Assembly (NCBI GenBank): GCA_033439265.1
Contig: JAVTVX010000017.1
Location: forward strand, 7,462,001 to 7,526,000
DNA: 64,000 bases
Direction: 5' to 3'
DNA from: Dillenia suffruticosa
Lineage: Eukaryota > Streptophyta > Magnoliopsida > Dilleniales > Dilleniaceae
Part shown: piece after piece, positions 52,582 to 64,000 of the stretch
How positions within the stretch are numbered: position 1 is the stretch's first letter
Layout: every line of letters starts with the position of its first letter
Position numbers and translations under genes: made by a program
The notes under the pieces: generated by a model
The model's database searches: none
What the model was told of the DNA's origin: nothing
Seen by the model: the letters and a program-made list of their open reading frames with translations, nothing else

Positions 52582-55500
52582 TTTTTCTTGGTAGATTGGA
52601 GAAGAGCAAACAACAGACAAAGCAAAGGCCCAGGAGGCCCAATAAACCCAACCCAATTACATTAAGCTCCCAGCCCTACAATGAGCCATTTTGGTCGACT
52701 CATTCCCAGCTTTGTCATCCGGTGGCAACGACTGTAGGGAAGGAAGAGGACACTCCAGCAGGGACAAGCCTTGGTGACTAGCTTTCCCCAATCTAGCAAG
52801 GTGATCTGCACACTTATTAGCTTCTCTGTAGATGTGTTTCACTTCAGAGATTCCCAGATCTCTCATAATGTGATTGCAGTCCATTAGAGCATAGAAGAGA
52901 GGGTGAGTGGTGTTGATGTTCCTCTTTAGCAGGTGCATTAAACCAAAACAATCCACTTCTACCTCCACCTCTGTTGCTCCTTTACTCTTAGCGATCCCAA
53001 GCCCTTCTCTCAAAGCCCAAACCTCTACCACTATCACATCTGCTTTTCCTATATTTAGCATAAATCCTACCACCCAGTTTCCATTGCCATCTCGCAGGAT
53101 ACCACCACCACTAGCTATCCCAGTGACTCCATCAGTGTTTAACTTGATTTTTCTTCTCTGAGGAGGATTCCATTTTATATTAATAATGCAAGACTGATTC
53201 AAGAATTGTTTAGTTCTGTGAGCCTCACCCCACGTCATATTGAGATTTTTTGCCATTCTTACTGTTGTCGCTATTCCTTCTCTTCCAAATACACCAGGTA
53301 GTGGTAGCAAATATCTCACTCCCCTGGAGGGTCGTTGAATTGAAAAGCCTTTGCTCACCTTTTTTTAACCAAATAGCAGAATTTCCCACCCAGAAATCAC
53401 TGACCTCGTTGACTTGAGGGTAGGTTAGTCTCCATATTTCTTTGCTCTCCTTACAATCTCTCAAGACATGCAGAACTGATTCTGCATGCTCCCTGCAAAC
53501 TTCACAAAAATCATTGTTCACAAACTTCCTTCTTTTCTTTTCCACATTTGTCATTAATTTCACCCTTACTGCCAATCAAATGAAGAACTTAATTCTCTTT
53601 GGGAAGTTTGTTTTCCAAATCCACTTCCAGTTTACATTTTGCAGAGTTCCTGAATTGTTCATTTCTTGAAGCATATGATAGACATTGGAGACTGAAAATG
53701 TGCCATCCTTTGTTCCTGTCCAGCCCATCAAGTCCTCTGAAGCCCCTGTCCTAAGAAGAGGGATCCCTCGAATTTCCTCCACTTTCTCCTCCATGACCAA
53801 AGCCATCAGCTCTTCAATTTTCCATTGAACCTCCACACTGATAAACTGGCTAACTGTCAGGTTTTGGGTGCTTCTAGTTTGAGGATGGATGACGTACTCA
53901 CCGAGTTTCCCATTCCCCACCCATCTATCTTCCTAAAAATTTATTCTTCTACCATTTCCCATCCTCCATATGGTCCCCATGTCAATGCAGTTCCTGCTTT
54001 TAAGAATGGCCTTCCAGATGTTTGAACCACCGGTTTTAACACTGTACTCCATTAAACTTCTTCTCTTCAGATATTTCTGACTTAGGACTTGGCACCAAAG
54101 AGCCTAGTCCCCTATTATCAATCTCCATCCCAACTTAGCCAGTATTGTCGTATTGTTCTTCCTTATTTCTTGGATTCCCAGCCCCCCATCATGCTTAGTT
54201 TTGCAAACTGCCTCCCAGCTAGCTAGATGGACCTTTCTGTTTCCTTCTTTGCTATCCCATAAAAAATCTATTTTGTCTAGTTTCTTGCAAGTGCTACTAG
54301 AAATCCAACAATCTTGCGTGGAGTACATTGGTATAGCCGATGTCACTGCGTGAATCAGAGTTCTTCTCCCAGTATTACTCAAAAGTTTCGCACTCCAACT
54401 ACTTAGCTTCCCTTGCACTTTGTCTACCAAGTGGTTGTTGAACTCTTTATTAACTTTCCTATGGACAAGAGGGATTCCCAAGTATTTACCCAGATCCTCT
54501 GTGGTAGAGCAATTGCACATATCCGCCAGAGTGCTCTTAAGGAAGTTGGATATTTTAGGAGAGAACCAAACCTTAAATTTAGCCTCATTTATATACAATC
54601 CACTCTCTACTGAAAACTTCTTAAGACATCCTCGTACTACACTTACATTTAGTTGATCTGCTTCCACAAAGAGCACAAGATCATCCGCAAAGAACAGATG
54701 AGAAATAAGAGGACCCTCTCTGCTGAATTTGAAAGGATTCCACACGCCCTTTTTTACCTTCTCTTGGATTAGGCAGGACAGCCTTTCCATTATGAGAATG
54801 AAAAGGTAATGAGACAATGGATCTCCTTGCTTAGGCCTTCCCCGTCTTCATAGCCGACAAAACCTCTCCATTCCAAAGCGAGGAAACCTCACCATTTGTA
54901 ATTGCAAACATGATAATCCTAATTAAAGGGATTGGGAAGTTGTAGTCCATTAGAACCTATCCCAAGTAATGCTGGCTCACATTATCATAAGTTTTACTCA
55001 AATCTATCTTCATGACCATCCATCATTTTTTACTTTAGAGATTTGAATTGAGTGAATCATCTCCTGAGTTACCACTATGTTCTCCACTGTTTCTCTGCCC
55101 AGCAAGAAACTGTTTTGATGCGGACCTATGATATCCTGTGGAAAGGGTCTCATCCTCTGAACTATAAGTTTAGTTAGCACTTTGTAGGAGGTATTAAGCA
55201 AAGTGATGGGTCTGAAGTCATGCATCGTCTCTGGATTATTGACTTTGGGAATTAAGACCATATAGGCTTTAAGGAAATCCGGATAGAAGTAATCATTTAA
55301 CAGAGCTTGGTTTACAAATCTCTTAACATCTTCCTTTATTACCTTCCAATGTTTTTGGTAGAATATCGGCTAAATCCCATCAGTCCAGGAGCCTTCAAAC
55401 CCTGCACGGAGAGCACAGCCCTTTTGATCCCTCCTTACTTGCTTGTTTGATCAAATTTTCATGCTGGTTGTCTCCTATTTTCCTAACCCATTTTTTGAAT

Positions 55501-56768
55501 CTGTCACTTGGAGCAGCCACCTCCTTACCAGACAACATGTTGGTGAAGAAATCTACAGCATGCTTCTTCAACCTCTCTTGATCAGTACACCATTCACCAT
55601 CGAGTTTCAAAGCAGTTATTCTATTTGCATTCCTTCAGACTTTGGTATAAGTACGGAAAAACTTTGTATTTTTGTCTCCTCTTAGCACCCAATTCAGTCT
55701 TGCTTTCTGATGCCAAAAAATTTCATCCCGATCTAAGATTTTGTGGTACACTTTCAATAACTGAATTTCCAACTCCTACAGAAATGCTGATCTCCCATAA
55801 GTAGCAGACTTCTGAATTCCCGCCATCCTGTTTTCAATTTTTCTTTTTCTAGCAAAAATATTTCCAAATTCCACTTTGTTCCAAATTTTCAGCTCATCCA
55901 CTGTATGATTGATAGCTCCAAGAAGGTCTCCACTAGCAGTCTTCCACGCTATCTCAAAGATCTCCCGAAAGTTAGGATGAGTAAGCCATGCTATCTCACA
56001 CCTAAATGGTTTATTGCTGATTAGAAAGCTTAGTATAAAGAAGGAGCGGGTTATAATCTCCATGCTGGCACGGAAGATTGAGGACTTTTAGTTCTGGGAA
56101 TTGAAGTTTAGACTGAAAATTTCCTAGAACTCTATCCAACATCTGCTGCAGAACGATTCTTCCCTACCTCTTTCGAGTCCAAGTGAACTTTGGGCCCAAG
56201 GCTTTTGAGATCTATCAGATTGCATTCCTCTCAATTCTTTTTAAATCTCCTTCCTCTTATCCAACCTTTTACAGTCTTGCTACGGGTCTCCAATCCTCCA
56301 GTATAATCATTAAAATCTCCCATCCCATCCTAAACCATGGACATTGGATACCATTAGCTAGCTCCTTCATTTCCTTCCAAAAAACTGATTTAACATTGTG
56401 ATTTGGTTGAACATACACACACACACACACACGCACGTTAGAAGCCAGCTTTGACTCCCCACACCTATCTACATATGAATCCACTGGTCCGTATGCCTTA
56501 AAACCTCCAGATCCACCTTGTTTCTATTCCATCTGAGCTCGAGCCCACCTTTTAAACCCATTTGATTTAATTACGAAGTCCTCTTCCATTCCATATTTGG
56601 AGAGAAAGTCAGGAAAAGAATTTTTCTTTGCTCTCATCTCTAGCAGACAAATAACTTCTGGCTTGTACCTCCTTACCAGCAGTAACATGAATTTTCATTA
56701 TGAGCCTTCCCTGGCATCATTGTCATTGTCTGCAGCATCATCATCATCCTTATCATCTTCTTCTTCTC
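52582..56768 (-). mobile_element. L1-type LINE, 5'-truncated, defective, with 13-bp target duplication
   Basis: Minus-strand non-LTR retrotransposon, ordered from right to left. Endonuclease part about 56730-55800, with PEVICLLEMRAKK and PNHNVKSVFWKEM. Reverse transcriptase about 55270-54100, with DFRPITLLNTSYKVLTKL, FLLGRETVEN and the catalytic FADD in HLFFADDLVLF. A zinc-binding RT-associated part (about 53900-53400) with CREHAESVLHVLRDC. A C-terminal RNase H (about 53180-52690) with KLNTDG, VEVDC and HIYREANKCADHLA, typical of plant L1. Poly-T at 52582 is the A-tail. TGGAAAACACCTT is identical at 52569-52581 and 56769-56781. ORF1 is missing and ORF2 is broken into at least seven frames, so it cannot move. 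The intact duplication shows it was truncated at insertion. Confidence 0.92.
56413..56434. repeat. CA microsatellite in the LINE
   Basis: About ten CA units inside the endonuclease region of the LINE. Confidence 0.85.
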
Positions 56769-56781
56769 TGGAAAACACCTT

Positions 56782-57056
56782 ATGGTTGCTTGTCATTGCC
56801 GGGTTTTGGCGTTGTTTCTAAGAAAAAGGTTTTGGGCCTGTTACCCCAAAAATGAGTTCATGGGCCTCTTGGACGAATACTACAGCCCAATTTCATTTTT
56901 GTACTGGAGGACCAATGATGAGGCCCATTTGCAAAAGTAACAAAAACGAAAGCATTAGCAAGGCATGCGATGCTATCTATTGAAAATCCACGGGACAACA
57001 ACCTGGCGACCGGTAGGCGTTAAAACAGAGGAATTCATTTGTGTAGTGAAGATAAG
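56782..57056 (+). promoter_or_regulatory. Promoter and leader of the S1-domain gene
   Basis: Only 275 bp lie between the LINE's right target duplication and the ATG at 57057. No convincing TATA box was seen, as is common for plastid-protein genes. Confidence 0.4.
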
Positions 57057-60000
57057 ATGCAATTGCAAACCCATCCCTGCAAGCCTCTGTCTCCTCTCCA
57101 TTCATTCCCATTACTACACACCTTCACAACTGTGAGCATCTTCAAAATCCCAATTTTAAAAAGCCCTTCTAAAACCCTAATTTTTCGCAGAAATTCCCCA
57201 CTTTGGGGAAGAAATACCCACATTCCCTTTTGTTCATCAATCAGCGACTTTGATGAATTCTCGAATACCCAATTGCGGGAAACCCCAGAGAATGATAAAT
57301 TTCAGGAGCTCGATGAGCTTGAATTGCTGGGTAAGCCTAGTCCAAAGCCTGTGAATAACGGGTCCGTCTCAGAATTGGAAAATGAACCTTCGAAACCTGA
57401 TAAGGATGAGGTTTTGGCTCCATTCTTGAAGTTTTTCAAGGGTGGTGATTCATTAGAAGGAGGAAATTTAGAAGATGGCGTGTCAAATTCAGAAAGCAGC
57501 GTTAAGCAAGAGAGTGATAATAGGGTTCAGGTTGAGTATTATCAACCAAAACCCGGTGATTTCGTGGTTGGCGTAGTCGTTTCTGGGAATGAAAACAGGC
57601 TTGATGTGAATGTTGGGGCTGACTTGTTGGGTTCAATGTTGACAAAAGAGGTTCTTCCTTTGTATGATAAAGAGCTTGATTACTTGTTATATAACGTGGA
57701 CAGGGATGCTGAGGAGTTTATGGTTCGAGGTAAAATGGGAATTGTGAAGAATGAGGATGCAATTAATGGGCAATTAATGCCTGGAAGGCCTGTTTTGGAT
57801 CCTGGGACTGTTCTGTTTGCTGAGGTTCTTGGGAGAACACTCAGTGGTAGACCTTTGCTCTCTACACGGAGATTCTTCCGGAGAATTGCTTGGCATCGAG
57901 TGAGGCAGGTTCTTTTCTTACCGATTTTGCATTTTTCTCATTTTTTTTCACGTTACCATTAATTAATTGGAGGATTTGATTATTGGCTACTTGGTTGTAC
58001 CATTAATTAATCGGAGGATTTGATTATTGGCTACTTGGTTGTCTGGCCTTAATTTTTGAAATCTAATAGCATGATAGAACGTTTACTGCTCACAAGACTA
58101 GTTAAGACATATTACTTGAGAAATTCAATGAACAATGCTTCCTACCTTTCTGTTTGATGTTGAATTTTACTTATAAGTCTTATATATTTAGCAGATAAAA
58201 CAACTTAACGAGCCTATTGAGGTTAATATCACTGAGTGGAATACAGGTGGTCTTCTTACAAGAATTGAGGTTTGGGCTTCTTCTTCTTCTTTTATGAATT
58301 GAGTTTTAAGATTACATGAATTTAGGGTTTGCATTTGTCTCAGTGGGATTAATTTGATTTTTCAGGGCTTGCGAGCTTTCCTTCCTAAAGCTGAGTTGAT
58401 GAACAGAGTGAATAGTTTTACAGAGTTGAAAGAAAATGTATGTTAAGATTCTTTTATATTGCCACTCTATATTTTGCTCGTCAATGCTTTTATATGTTTT
58501 TGTTAGGAGGATATGCATGCTTTTCACTTCCATTCACATTCTCATGGTGAATCTTAGACTTCATTTGAGTATCAAGGCATGGATATACTCATGTTTTGAT
58601 GACTAATACTCATGTTTATTTAAACTAAAAACATTACCTGGTAGAGAGGTAGCCTTATGACAAAATAACAAAAGACAGGGCTTTATTTTGTCTCCTATGT
58701 AAAAGTTTTTGGAAATAATCCAACTGAGAACCATGGACCAGGTATTGAGTGGACTCTAAAAGTGACCTTCGTTTCCAAAAACTATAAAAAGATCATGAGG
58801 CATCTAAGATTAACGCATTTTAGAAAGTGCTTCTAGCGGAAAGAGGTATATTAACAAGGAAGAGCTCCTTTAAACCTCAACTTTTCTGTTTTGGTCCTCT
58901 GGTAGGTAGGGACTTGTTGATGTGTCACTTCCGTTTCTGGTCCTTGTTTTCTTTTCCTCTTCTTTTGTGCAAGTTGTGGTGGGGAAGGGAATTCTTTGGG
59001 AGTTGAGTGTGATGCCACAGGGTGGCATTCTGAAGATGCTTGAAACCATGGCCTAGAACTGGGGGAATGCTGGTTCCCCTTCTTTTGTAGTTTGCCATCG
59101 TCCATTAATTAGTGTTTTCTTTGAATAAAATCATGGGAGAGAATTTTCTTTTGTGATTATATTCTTTGCTATGACTGAATCAAACTTTTGGTTTCTTGGT
59201 GTAGGTTGGGCGTCGATTACAAGTGCTAATTAGCAGAATAAATGTATCTACGAATGACTTAATACTAAGTGAGAGGGAAGCTTGGGTCAGTTTCGACATA
59301 TGGCTTTTTGTTAATTCTTTAACTATGCAATTTGTAGTTGTTTATGATTTGTGTTCGATTTTTAATATCTGGATTTATCCACAGCCGCTGAATTTGCTAA
59401 ATTTTATTACAGGAAATTCTACACCTCCGGGAGGGAACAATTCTGGAAGGAACTGTCAGAAAGATTTTTCCTTATGGAGCCCAAATAAGGATTGGTGAAA
59501 CTAATAGAAGGTAAGTGGAAGCTCAATCTTTGTCTTGCAAACTTGATATGGGCCTTTCAAACTTCTCGTCATCAAATGTCTTGTGTTAAGGAAAACTACT
59601 GCGCCTTTCTCCCTCTTCAGAAGTCGCAGACTTATAGTTGGCATGGTTGTGAATATATCTAAAAGTAAGAATCCAATTCCTTAGGAATAGTCAGGAGCAT
59701 TGGTTTCCTTTAACAATTATATGTTTTAGTTTTTCGATGATGGCTCAATAAACATCTTCCAGATGGTCTTTCAGTTTTATGGGTGAGTGTGAGGAAAATG
59801 AAGCTTTGAAGGTAGTATGAGTTGGAAGAAAGGATAAGCCTAAAGCTAAAAGGGTTGACTTCTCTTAATTATCTTTCTTCATGGATTTAAAGTAGCAATT
59901 AGGGCATGTTTCATGGAGTGGAAATGATAGAGGGGAATATTTTGTATGCAGAGTTTTATTTTAGGAACCTAAGATGCTTAATACTTTTTGTAGGGGAGAG

Positions 60001-60906
60001 GGAGAAGGGATATTATAGTTGTCAAAGGGGTGGTAAGTATGGGAATCAAACAATTAGGTAAACGATTGCCTCATTTAAGCGCATAACATTTCCCTTTTGA
60101 TGCAGATGTTAGATCTAGGAGTAAAGGGAAACTATATACAATTATAGAGTACCGTACATGTGTGTGACTTCTGTGGTATTCATAAAATATCTCATTCATA
60201 ATATATCAAAATATATAGTTCAGACTTCGTAGATTCATCCACATACACTCAAAATTAAGAGTATATAAATTATATACAGTTATAGAATACCAATTTTCTC
60301 TCATAGTATATTTTAGAAAATCCCTTTATAAGTCCTGTTCAGTGCTAACCCACACACTAACTATTATTGAATTTGGACTCTATTCGTATTTGGATCTTAT
60401 CCGATTATCAAGTTAAATCATTTTCGACAATTAAAAAACTCACAAACTATAGTTTAAATTTTGATAAAGTGTCCAATTTTATTAATCAGGTACAAACAAT
60501 TTTTTTAGGTTGATATAATCATGATTTATATTTTCAGTATGTACCGTCTACTCGACTGCGTATACAAGTCACACATATTATACAATTTGGACTTTGTACA
60601 TCGACAAATATGTTTATCTATTTGAATAATTAATACAAATATTATCCTAATACCGAGAAGTCAATGCATGGTCTTTTGAACATACAAAATAATAAAAGAC
60701 AGTGGATGATTAACAGCAAAAACACGATGTGTGTTACTATACAACATCATGCATAGCTTGTGCTTGGTATACGTGGAATAGATTGAGCGGAAAATATTAG
60801 ATAAGAAAGATAAAGGGGGAAATGACACCTATGTAATGCTTTCCCTTCATTTTATTCTCTACAATCAGACCATTGTTTTTCTCAGCCTAAAAAAAAATAC
60901 CAAATT

Positions 60907-60941
<35 letters not shown>

Positions 60942-63900
60942 AAACTATATATATTAGTTTTCTTTATCAAAAAAAAAAAATCTAATATTGATTCTCTCTC
61001 TGTAAAATTAAACTCACTAGTTTCTAATTAAAAAAAATTCAATTTAAATTCTTCTCCTTTTCAAATTATCCTAAAAAAAACCAATTTAAGTTAGATTCTT
61101 TATCTCAAACTAAACACAATAGTTTTCTCTCCAAAAAAAAAAAGAAAAAAAAAACTATTTAATTTATATCTTGTCTCTAAATGCATTGGATTTCTAAAAC
61201 TAAACTCTCTCTCTCTCTCTAAAGAAAAAAGTCATTTATTTTTGAATCCTCTCTCTCTAAGTATATTGATTTTCACTTTCCTCTAATAAAAAAAATAATT
61301 TCTCTTTAAAACTAAATACCAAACACATTAGTTTCCTATCTTAAAAAAAAAAAATTATTTAAAGTTTCTCTTTCTAAATGCATTGTTTTTGAGTTGTCTC
61401 TTAAAAAAAATAAAATTTAGTTTTTCTTTCTAGAACAAAGTATATTAATTTTCTCTCTAAATTGTAATGCCATGGTGTATATTTTTTTTTAGATAATATT
61501 ATAGTGTTGGTTGATAAAATTACAGAGGGTATTAGTATTAAATTAGAATTATGGAGGGTCACACTGAAATCTAGAGAATTCAGATTGAGCAAATTCAAAA
61601 CTGAGTATATGAGATGTAGATTTAGCGACAATCATTAGGATGATGAAAAAACAATTAGGTTAGAAGGAAGAGACGTGCCAAAAAGTGAACACTTTTGATA
61701 TCTTGGTTCTATCATTCTGAACGATGAGAATATAAATGGACATGTGAACAATAAGATTTAAGTAGATTAGATGAAATGGAGAAAGGTATCCGAAATTTTT
61801 TGCGATCACACGGTACCATTACATTTAAAGGAAAAATTCTATAGAACTGCAATTAGACCAACACCATTGTATGACATTGAGTGTTGGACCATTAAACAAC
61901 AATAAGAGTATAAAATGGTTATAGTTGAAACGAGAATACTTAGGTGTATGTGTGACAAAACTAGAAAAAATAAAATTAAAAATGAAAGATACGTAATAAA
62001 TTGGGAGTTAGTTTAATTGTGGATAAAATGTGAAAGTATCATCTATCTGGTTTGGGCATGTGCAACGAAAATCTAAGGACGCACTTATTAAGAGACTAAG
62101 AAATTAAATATAGGGAAGTTACTAAAATATAGAGATAAGTCATTGAAAATTTAGATGCAAATTATTCATAAAGATATAATAGTTATGAATTTAGTTGAGA
62201 AAATAATTTTAGATAGAAATGAGTGATAGAGGAGAATCCGCACAAATTAAATCAATATTCTTTTCTTTTTCTTTTTATTTTTTTTTTTACTCTTCAATAT
62301 TTTTCTTTCAAATAACCGATCCCAAAACTTGGGATAGAAGGCCTAGGTGGTGGTGGTGGTGGTTGTTGTTGTTGTTGTTGTTGTAAGTTGTAATACATAA
62401 AAATTATTACTATTTATATTTCTCTCTCTAAATACATTGAGAACTTCTCTTTTAAAAAATTTATATTAAAATTGTCTTTCTAAACACATGGATTCCAAAT
62501 GTTTTTCAGAAATTTATTTTTCTTTCTTATAAACTAAACACGTTAGTTTTCCAGCTCTAGAAAATCTATTTAATTCACATTTTTTCTTTCTAAATGAATT
62601 GGTTTTAAGTTTTCTCTCTCTATTTTTTTTTTAAAAAAATTGTCTTTCCTTCTCTTTTAAAAAGTATATATTAAAATTGTCTTTCTAAACACATTGATTC
62701 TAAATGTTTTTCCAGTCATTTTTTTTTCTTTCTTATAAACTAAACACGTTAGTTTTCCAACTCTAGAAAATCTATTTCTCTCTAAATGAATTGGTTTTAA
62801 GTTTTCTCTCTCTATTTTTTTTTTTAAATTCTCTCTGAATATATTGGTTTTAAATTTTCTCTCTATATTAACTAAATTCAATTTCTCTCTCTCTCTTAAA
62901 GTAAAGACATTAGTTTTTTTTCCTCCCAAAAATATTCAATTGATTTAAACTTTTTTCTTTAAATGCATTGGTTTTGAGTTTTTTCACTAAAAAAACAAAA
63001 TTTAGCTTTTCTATCTCTAAAATGAACACATTAACTTTGTTTATTGTTTCATTTTAGGAGGGAGTATCCTTTTAAATAGGTCAAATGTGGAATCCTTTTA
63101 TCTCATTTTGGGAATACTATTATCTGGTTTATAATATCCCAACTTGAATTTTGCACTCCAAAGAAGGAAAAATGGGATAAAAAGTTGTCTGTCTACATTT
63201 TAGATTCCCTTTTACCCTACACGAAATGCTACCATAATGTTAACTTTGTAACATGTGCTCATCTATTACTTCCCCTTGTACCAAACATAGCCATAACATC
63301 TTCTCAGTTATCTACTTGTTGGCCATCTTATGTCCCTGTTCCTACATTTTGGTCCAGTTGAGTTGCACAGATACAAGTAAATAAGTTGAAAATGCGTTGC
63401 ACTAGGTTTAACCTTTGTCCTCTAGATCTTTATCTTCTTTGTATCTCCTTTGATGTGTTAAAATCCTCTGTTTTTCCAGTGGACTGCTGCATATTTCAAA
63501 CATCAGTCGAGCTCGAGTTACTTCTGTCAAGGATGTGCTTGCAGTGGATGAGAAGGTGAAAGTACTAGTTGTGAAGTCAATGTTTCCAAACAAAATATCT
63601 CTCAGGTAAACAGGGAAAATTACTGTGTTGATGCAGGTTACACATTTTTTATTTTATTTTATTTTTTTGCTTTCATAATGACTCTATGAAGATAAGTGGT
63701 TTCACTGTCAAATGATCTAATTTCCAACTTGAAGCACAATGATGTCTGGGTTTGAAGGGGGCCTTCAAATTTTTTACACAAGAATCTAGGAATTTGTTAG
63801 TTCTAACCACATATCTGCCAAGTCTTTCACTGTATTGGTGGTGCAGTAAGTCCATGGAAAGCTTGTCAGGATCTTTTTCCTCTTCATACGGAATTTTTAC

Positions 63901-64000
63901 TTACCTTCCGACTCCAGACACCCTTGAATATGGGTGTTTCTGCTCATGTTGATTCACATCACCCCTTTTAGCGGGACACTCGCCAAGTTTCCCACAGAAG
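57057..64000 (+). CDS. Chloroplast S1-domain RNA-binding protein, RLSB/PDE338 type, 3' end not in window
   Basis: Plastid-targeted RNA-binding protein; the family binds plastid mRNAs such as rbcL and is needed for normal chloroplasts. Exons seen: 57057-57908, 58195-58269, 58366-58437, 59205-59285, 59413-59510 and 63480-63605, which give 434 codons plus two bases. The start is the first ATG; an upstream in-frame extension begins only at a TTG. The Ser/Pro-rich N-terminus suits a transit peptide. An acidic linker follows. S1 motifs: PKPGDFVVGVVVSGNENRLD from residue 164, a second after WNTGGLLTRIEGLRAFLP, and a third with REGTILEGTVRKIFPYGAQI leading to SGLLHISNIS. After 63605 the expected IADLE...EPGLF exon is not clearly present. 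A weak candidate at 63848 is not convincing, so the gene probably continues past 64000. Intron 5 is about 4 kb and full of repeats. Confidence 0.9.
57955..58041. repeat. 43-bp tandem duplication in intron 1
   Basis: Two adjacent copies of a unit containing ACCATTAATTAAT and GGATTTGATTATTGGC, nearly identical (one clear mismatch), so recent. Confidence 0.9.
61474..62387 (+). mobile_element. RTE-type LINE fragment, 3' part
   Basis: Translated in pieces, it matches the reverse-transcriptase C-terminal part of plant RTE LINEs: LELWRVTLKSREFRLSK then KTEYM, YLGSII, LKEKFYRTAIRPTPLYDIEC and RILRCMC. The 3' end has CCGATCCCAAAACTTGGGAT followed by GGT and GTT repeats, the usual RTE tail. It starts near the RT active-site region, so it is 5'-truncated, and it has several internal stops and frame changes. 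TTGTAATGCCAT / TTGTAATACAT at 61462 and 62388 may be the target duplication. Confidence 0.8.
62349..62386. repeat. GGT then GTT microsatellite tail
   Basis: About five GGT/TGG units and then about seven GTT units at the 3' end of the RTE fragment. Confidence 0.9.

Larger units (their letters stand above)
60913..63010. repeat. Degenerate satellite-like array split by a LINE fragment
   Basis: Many diverged repeats of two alternating phrases, AAACTAAACACATTAGTTTT and CTCTAAATGCATTGGTTTTA, are separated by CTCTCT runs and A-runs. The array continues on both sides of the LINE fragment. Two larger units of about 155-170 bp, at about 62466-62632 and 62670-62822, are close copies of each other. Confidence 0.65.
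59511..63479. other. Large repeat-filled intron of the S1-domain gene
   Basis: 3,969 bp between GTAAGT and CCAG. Contents: unremarkable DNA to about 60860; a degenerate array at about 60910-63010; an RTE-type LINE fragment inside that array; then ordinary sequence up to the next exon. Confidence 0.75.

Noticed and set aside
63673-63855. 60-aa minus-strand frame at the window end
   Set aside because: It overlaps the interval where the S1-domain gene should continue and shows no recognisable domain; it cannot be judged without downstream sequence.

Overview
The window is nuclear DNA of a flowering plant, most likely a woody eudicot. The genes have many GT-AG introns, the intergenic DNA is AT-rich, and there are long CT/GA microsatellites, plant-type SINEs, Mutator-like and hAT elements, and an L1-type LINE with a plant RNase H tail. 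I do not commit to a species. No rRNA, true tRNA, CRISPR or bacterial-style features were seen.

Layout. 0-5.5 kb: remnant of a mitochondrial-carrier gene (S-adenosylmethionine carrier type) with damaged splice sites and a missing 3' end, carrying a SINE and an hAT MITE. 5.5-9.4 kb: gene-free, with two adjacent SINEs. 9.4-11.8 kb: a probable Mutator-like element holding broken exons of an NTPCR/THEP1-type nucleotide phosphatase. 12.1-15.9 kb (+): complete choline kinase gene, seven coding exons. 16.2-20.6 kb (-): complete short-chain dehydrogenase (DHRS12-like), ten coding exons, tail-to-tail with choline kinase. 21.5-28.7 kb (-): complete type I inositol polyphosphate 5-phosphatase, eleven coding exons. 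29-37 kb: gene-free AT-rich DNA with SINEs. 37.3-41.3 kb: a transposon cluster, made of a GC-rich hairpin element with nested palindromes and a Pack-MULE-like element that has captured the start of a CSLC glucan synthase gene and carries an hAT MITE in its right terminal repeat. 45.2-46.6 kb (+): intronless 3-ketoacyl-CoA synthase. 46.6-52.6 kb: repeats. 52.6-56.8 kb (-): 5'-truncated L1-type LINE with a 13-bp target duplication. 57.1 kb to the end (+): chloroplast S1-domain RNA-binding protein (RLSB/PDE338 type), with a 4-kb intron that contains a degenerate satellite-like array interrupted by an RTE-type LINE fragment. Its 3' end lies at or beyond the window edge.

The intact genes are ordinary housekeeping or lipid/signalling genes: phosphocholine synthesis, redox, phosphoinositide turnover, very-long-chain fatty acid elongation and plastid RNA handling. 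Nothing suggests a cluster acting together. The unusual material is in the transposons, especially two Mutator-like elements of one family that each carry a piece of a host gene, and the nested-palindrome hairpin element. Exon boundaries were worked out by hand from reading frame, GT/AG sites and remembered family sequence. No alignment or database search was run.
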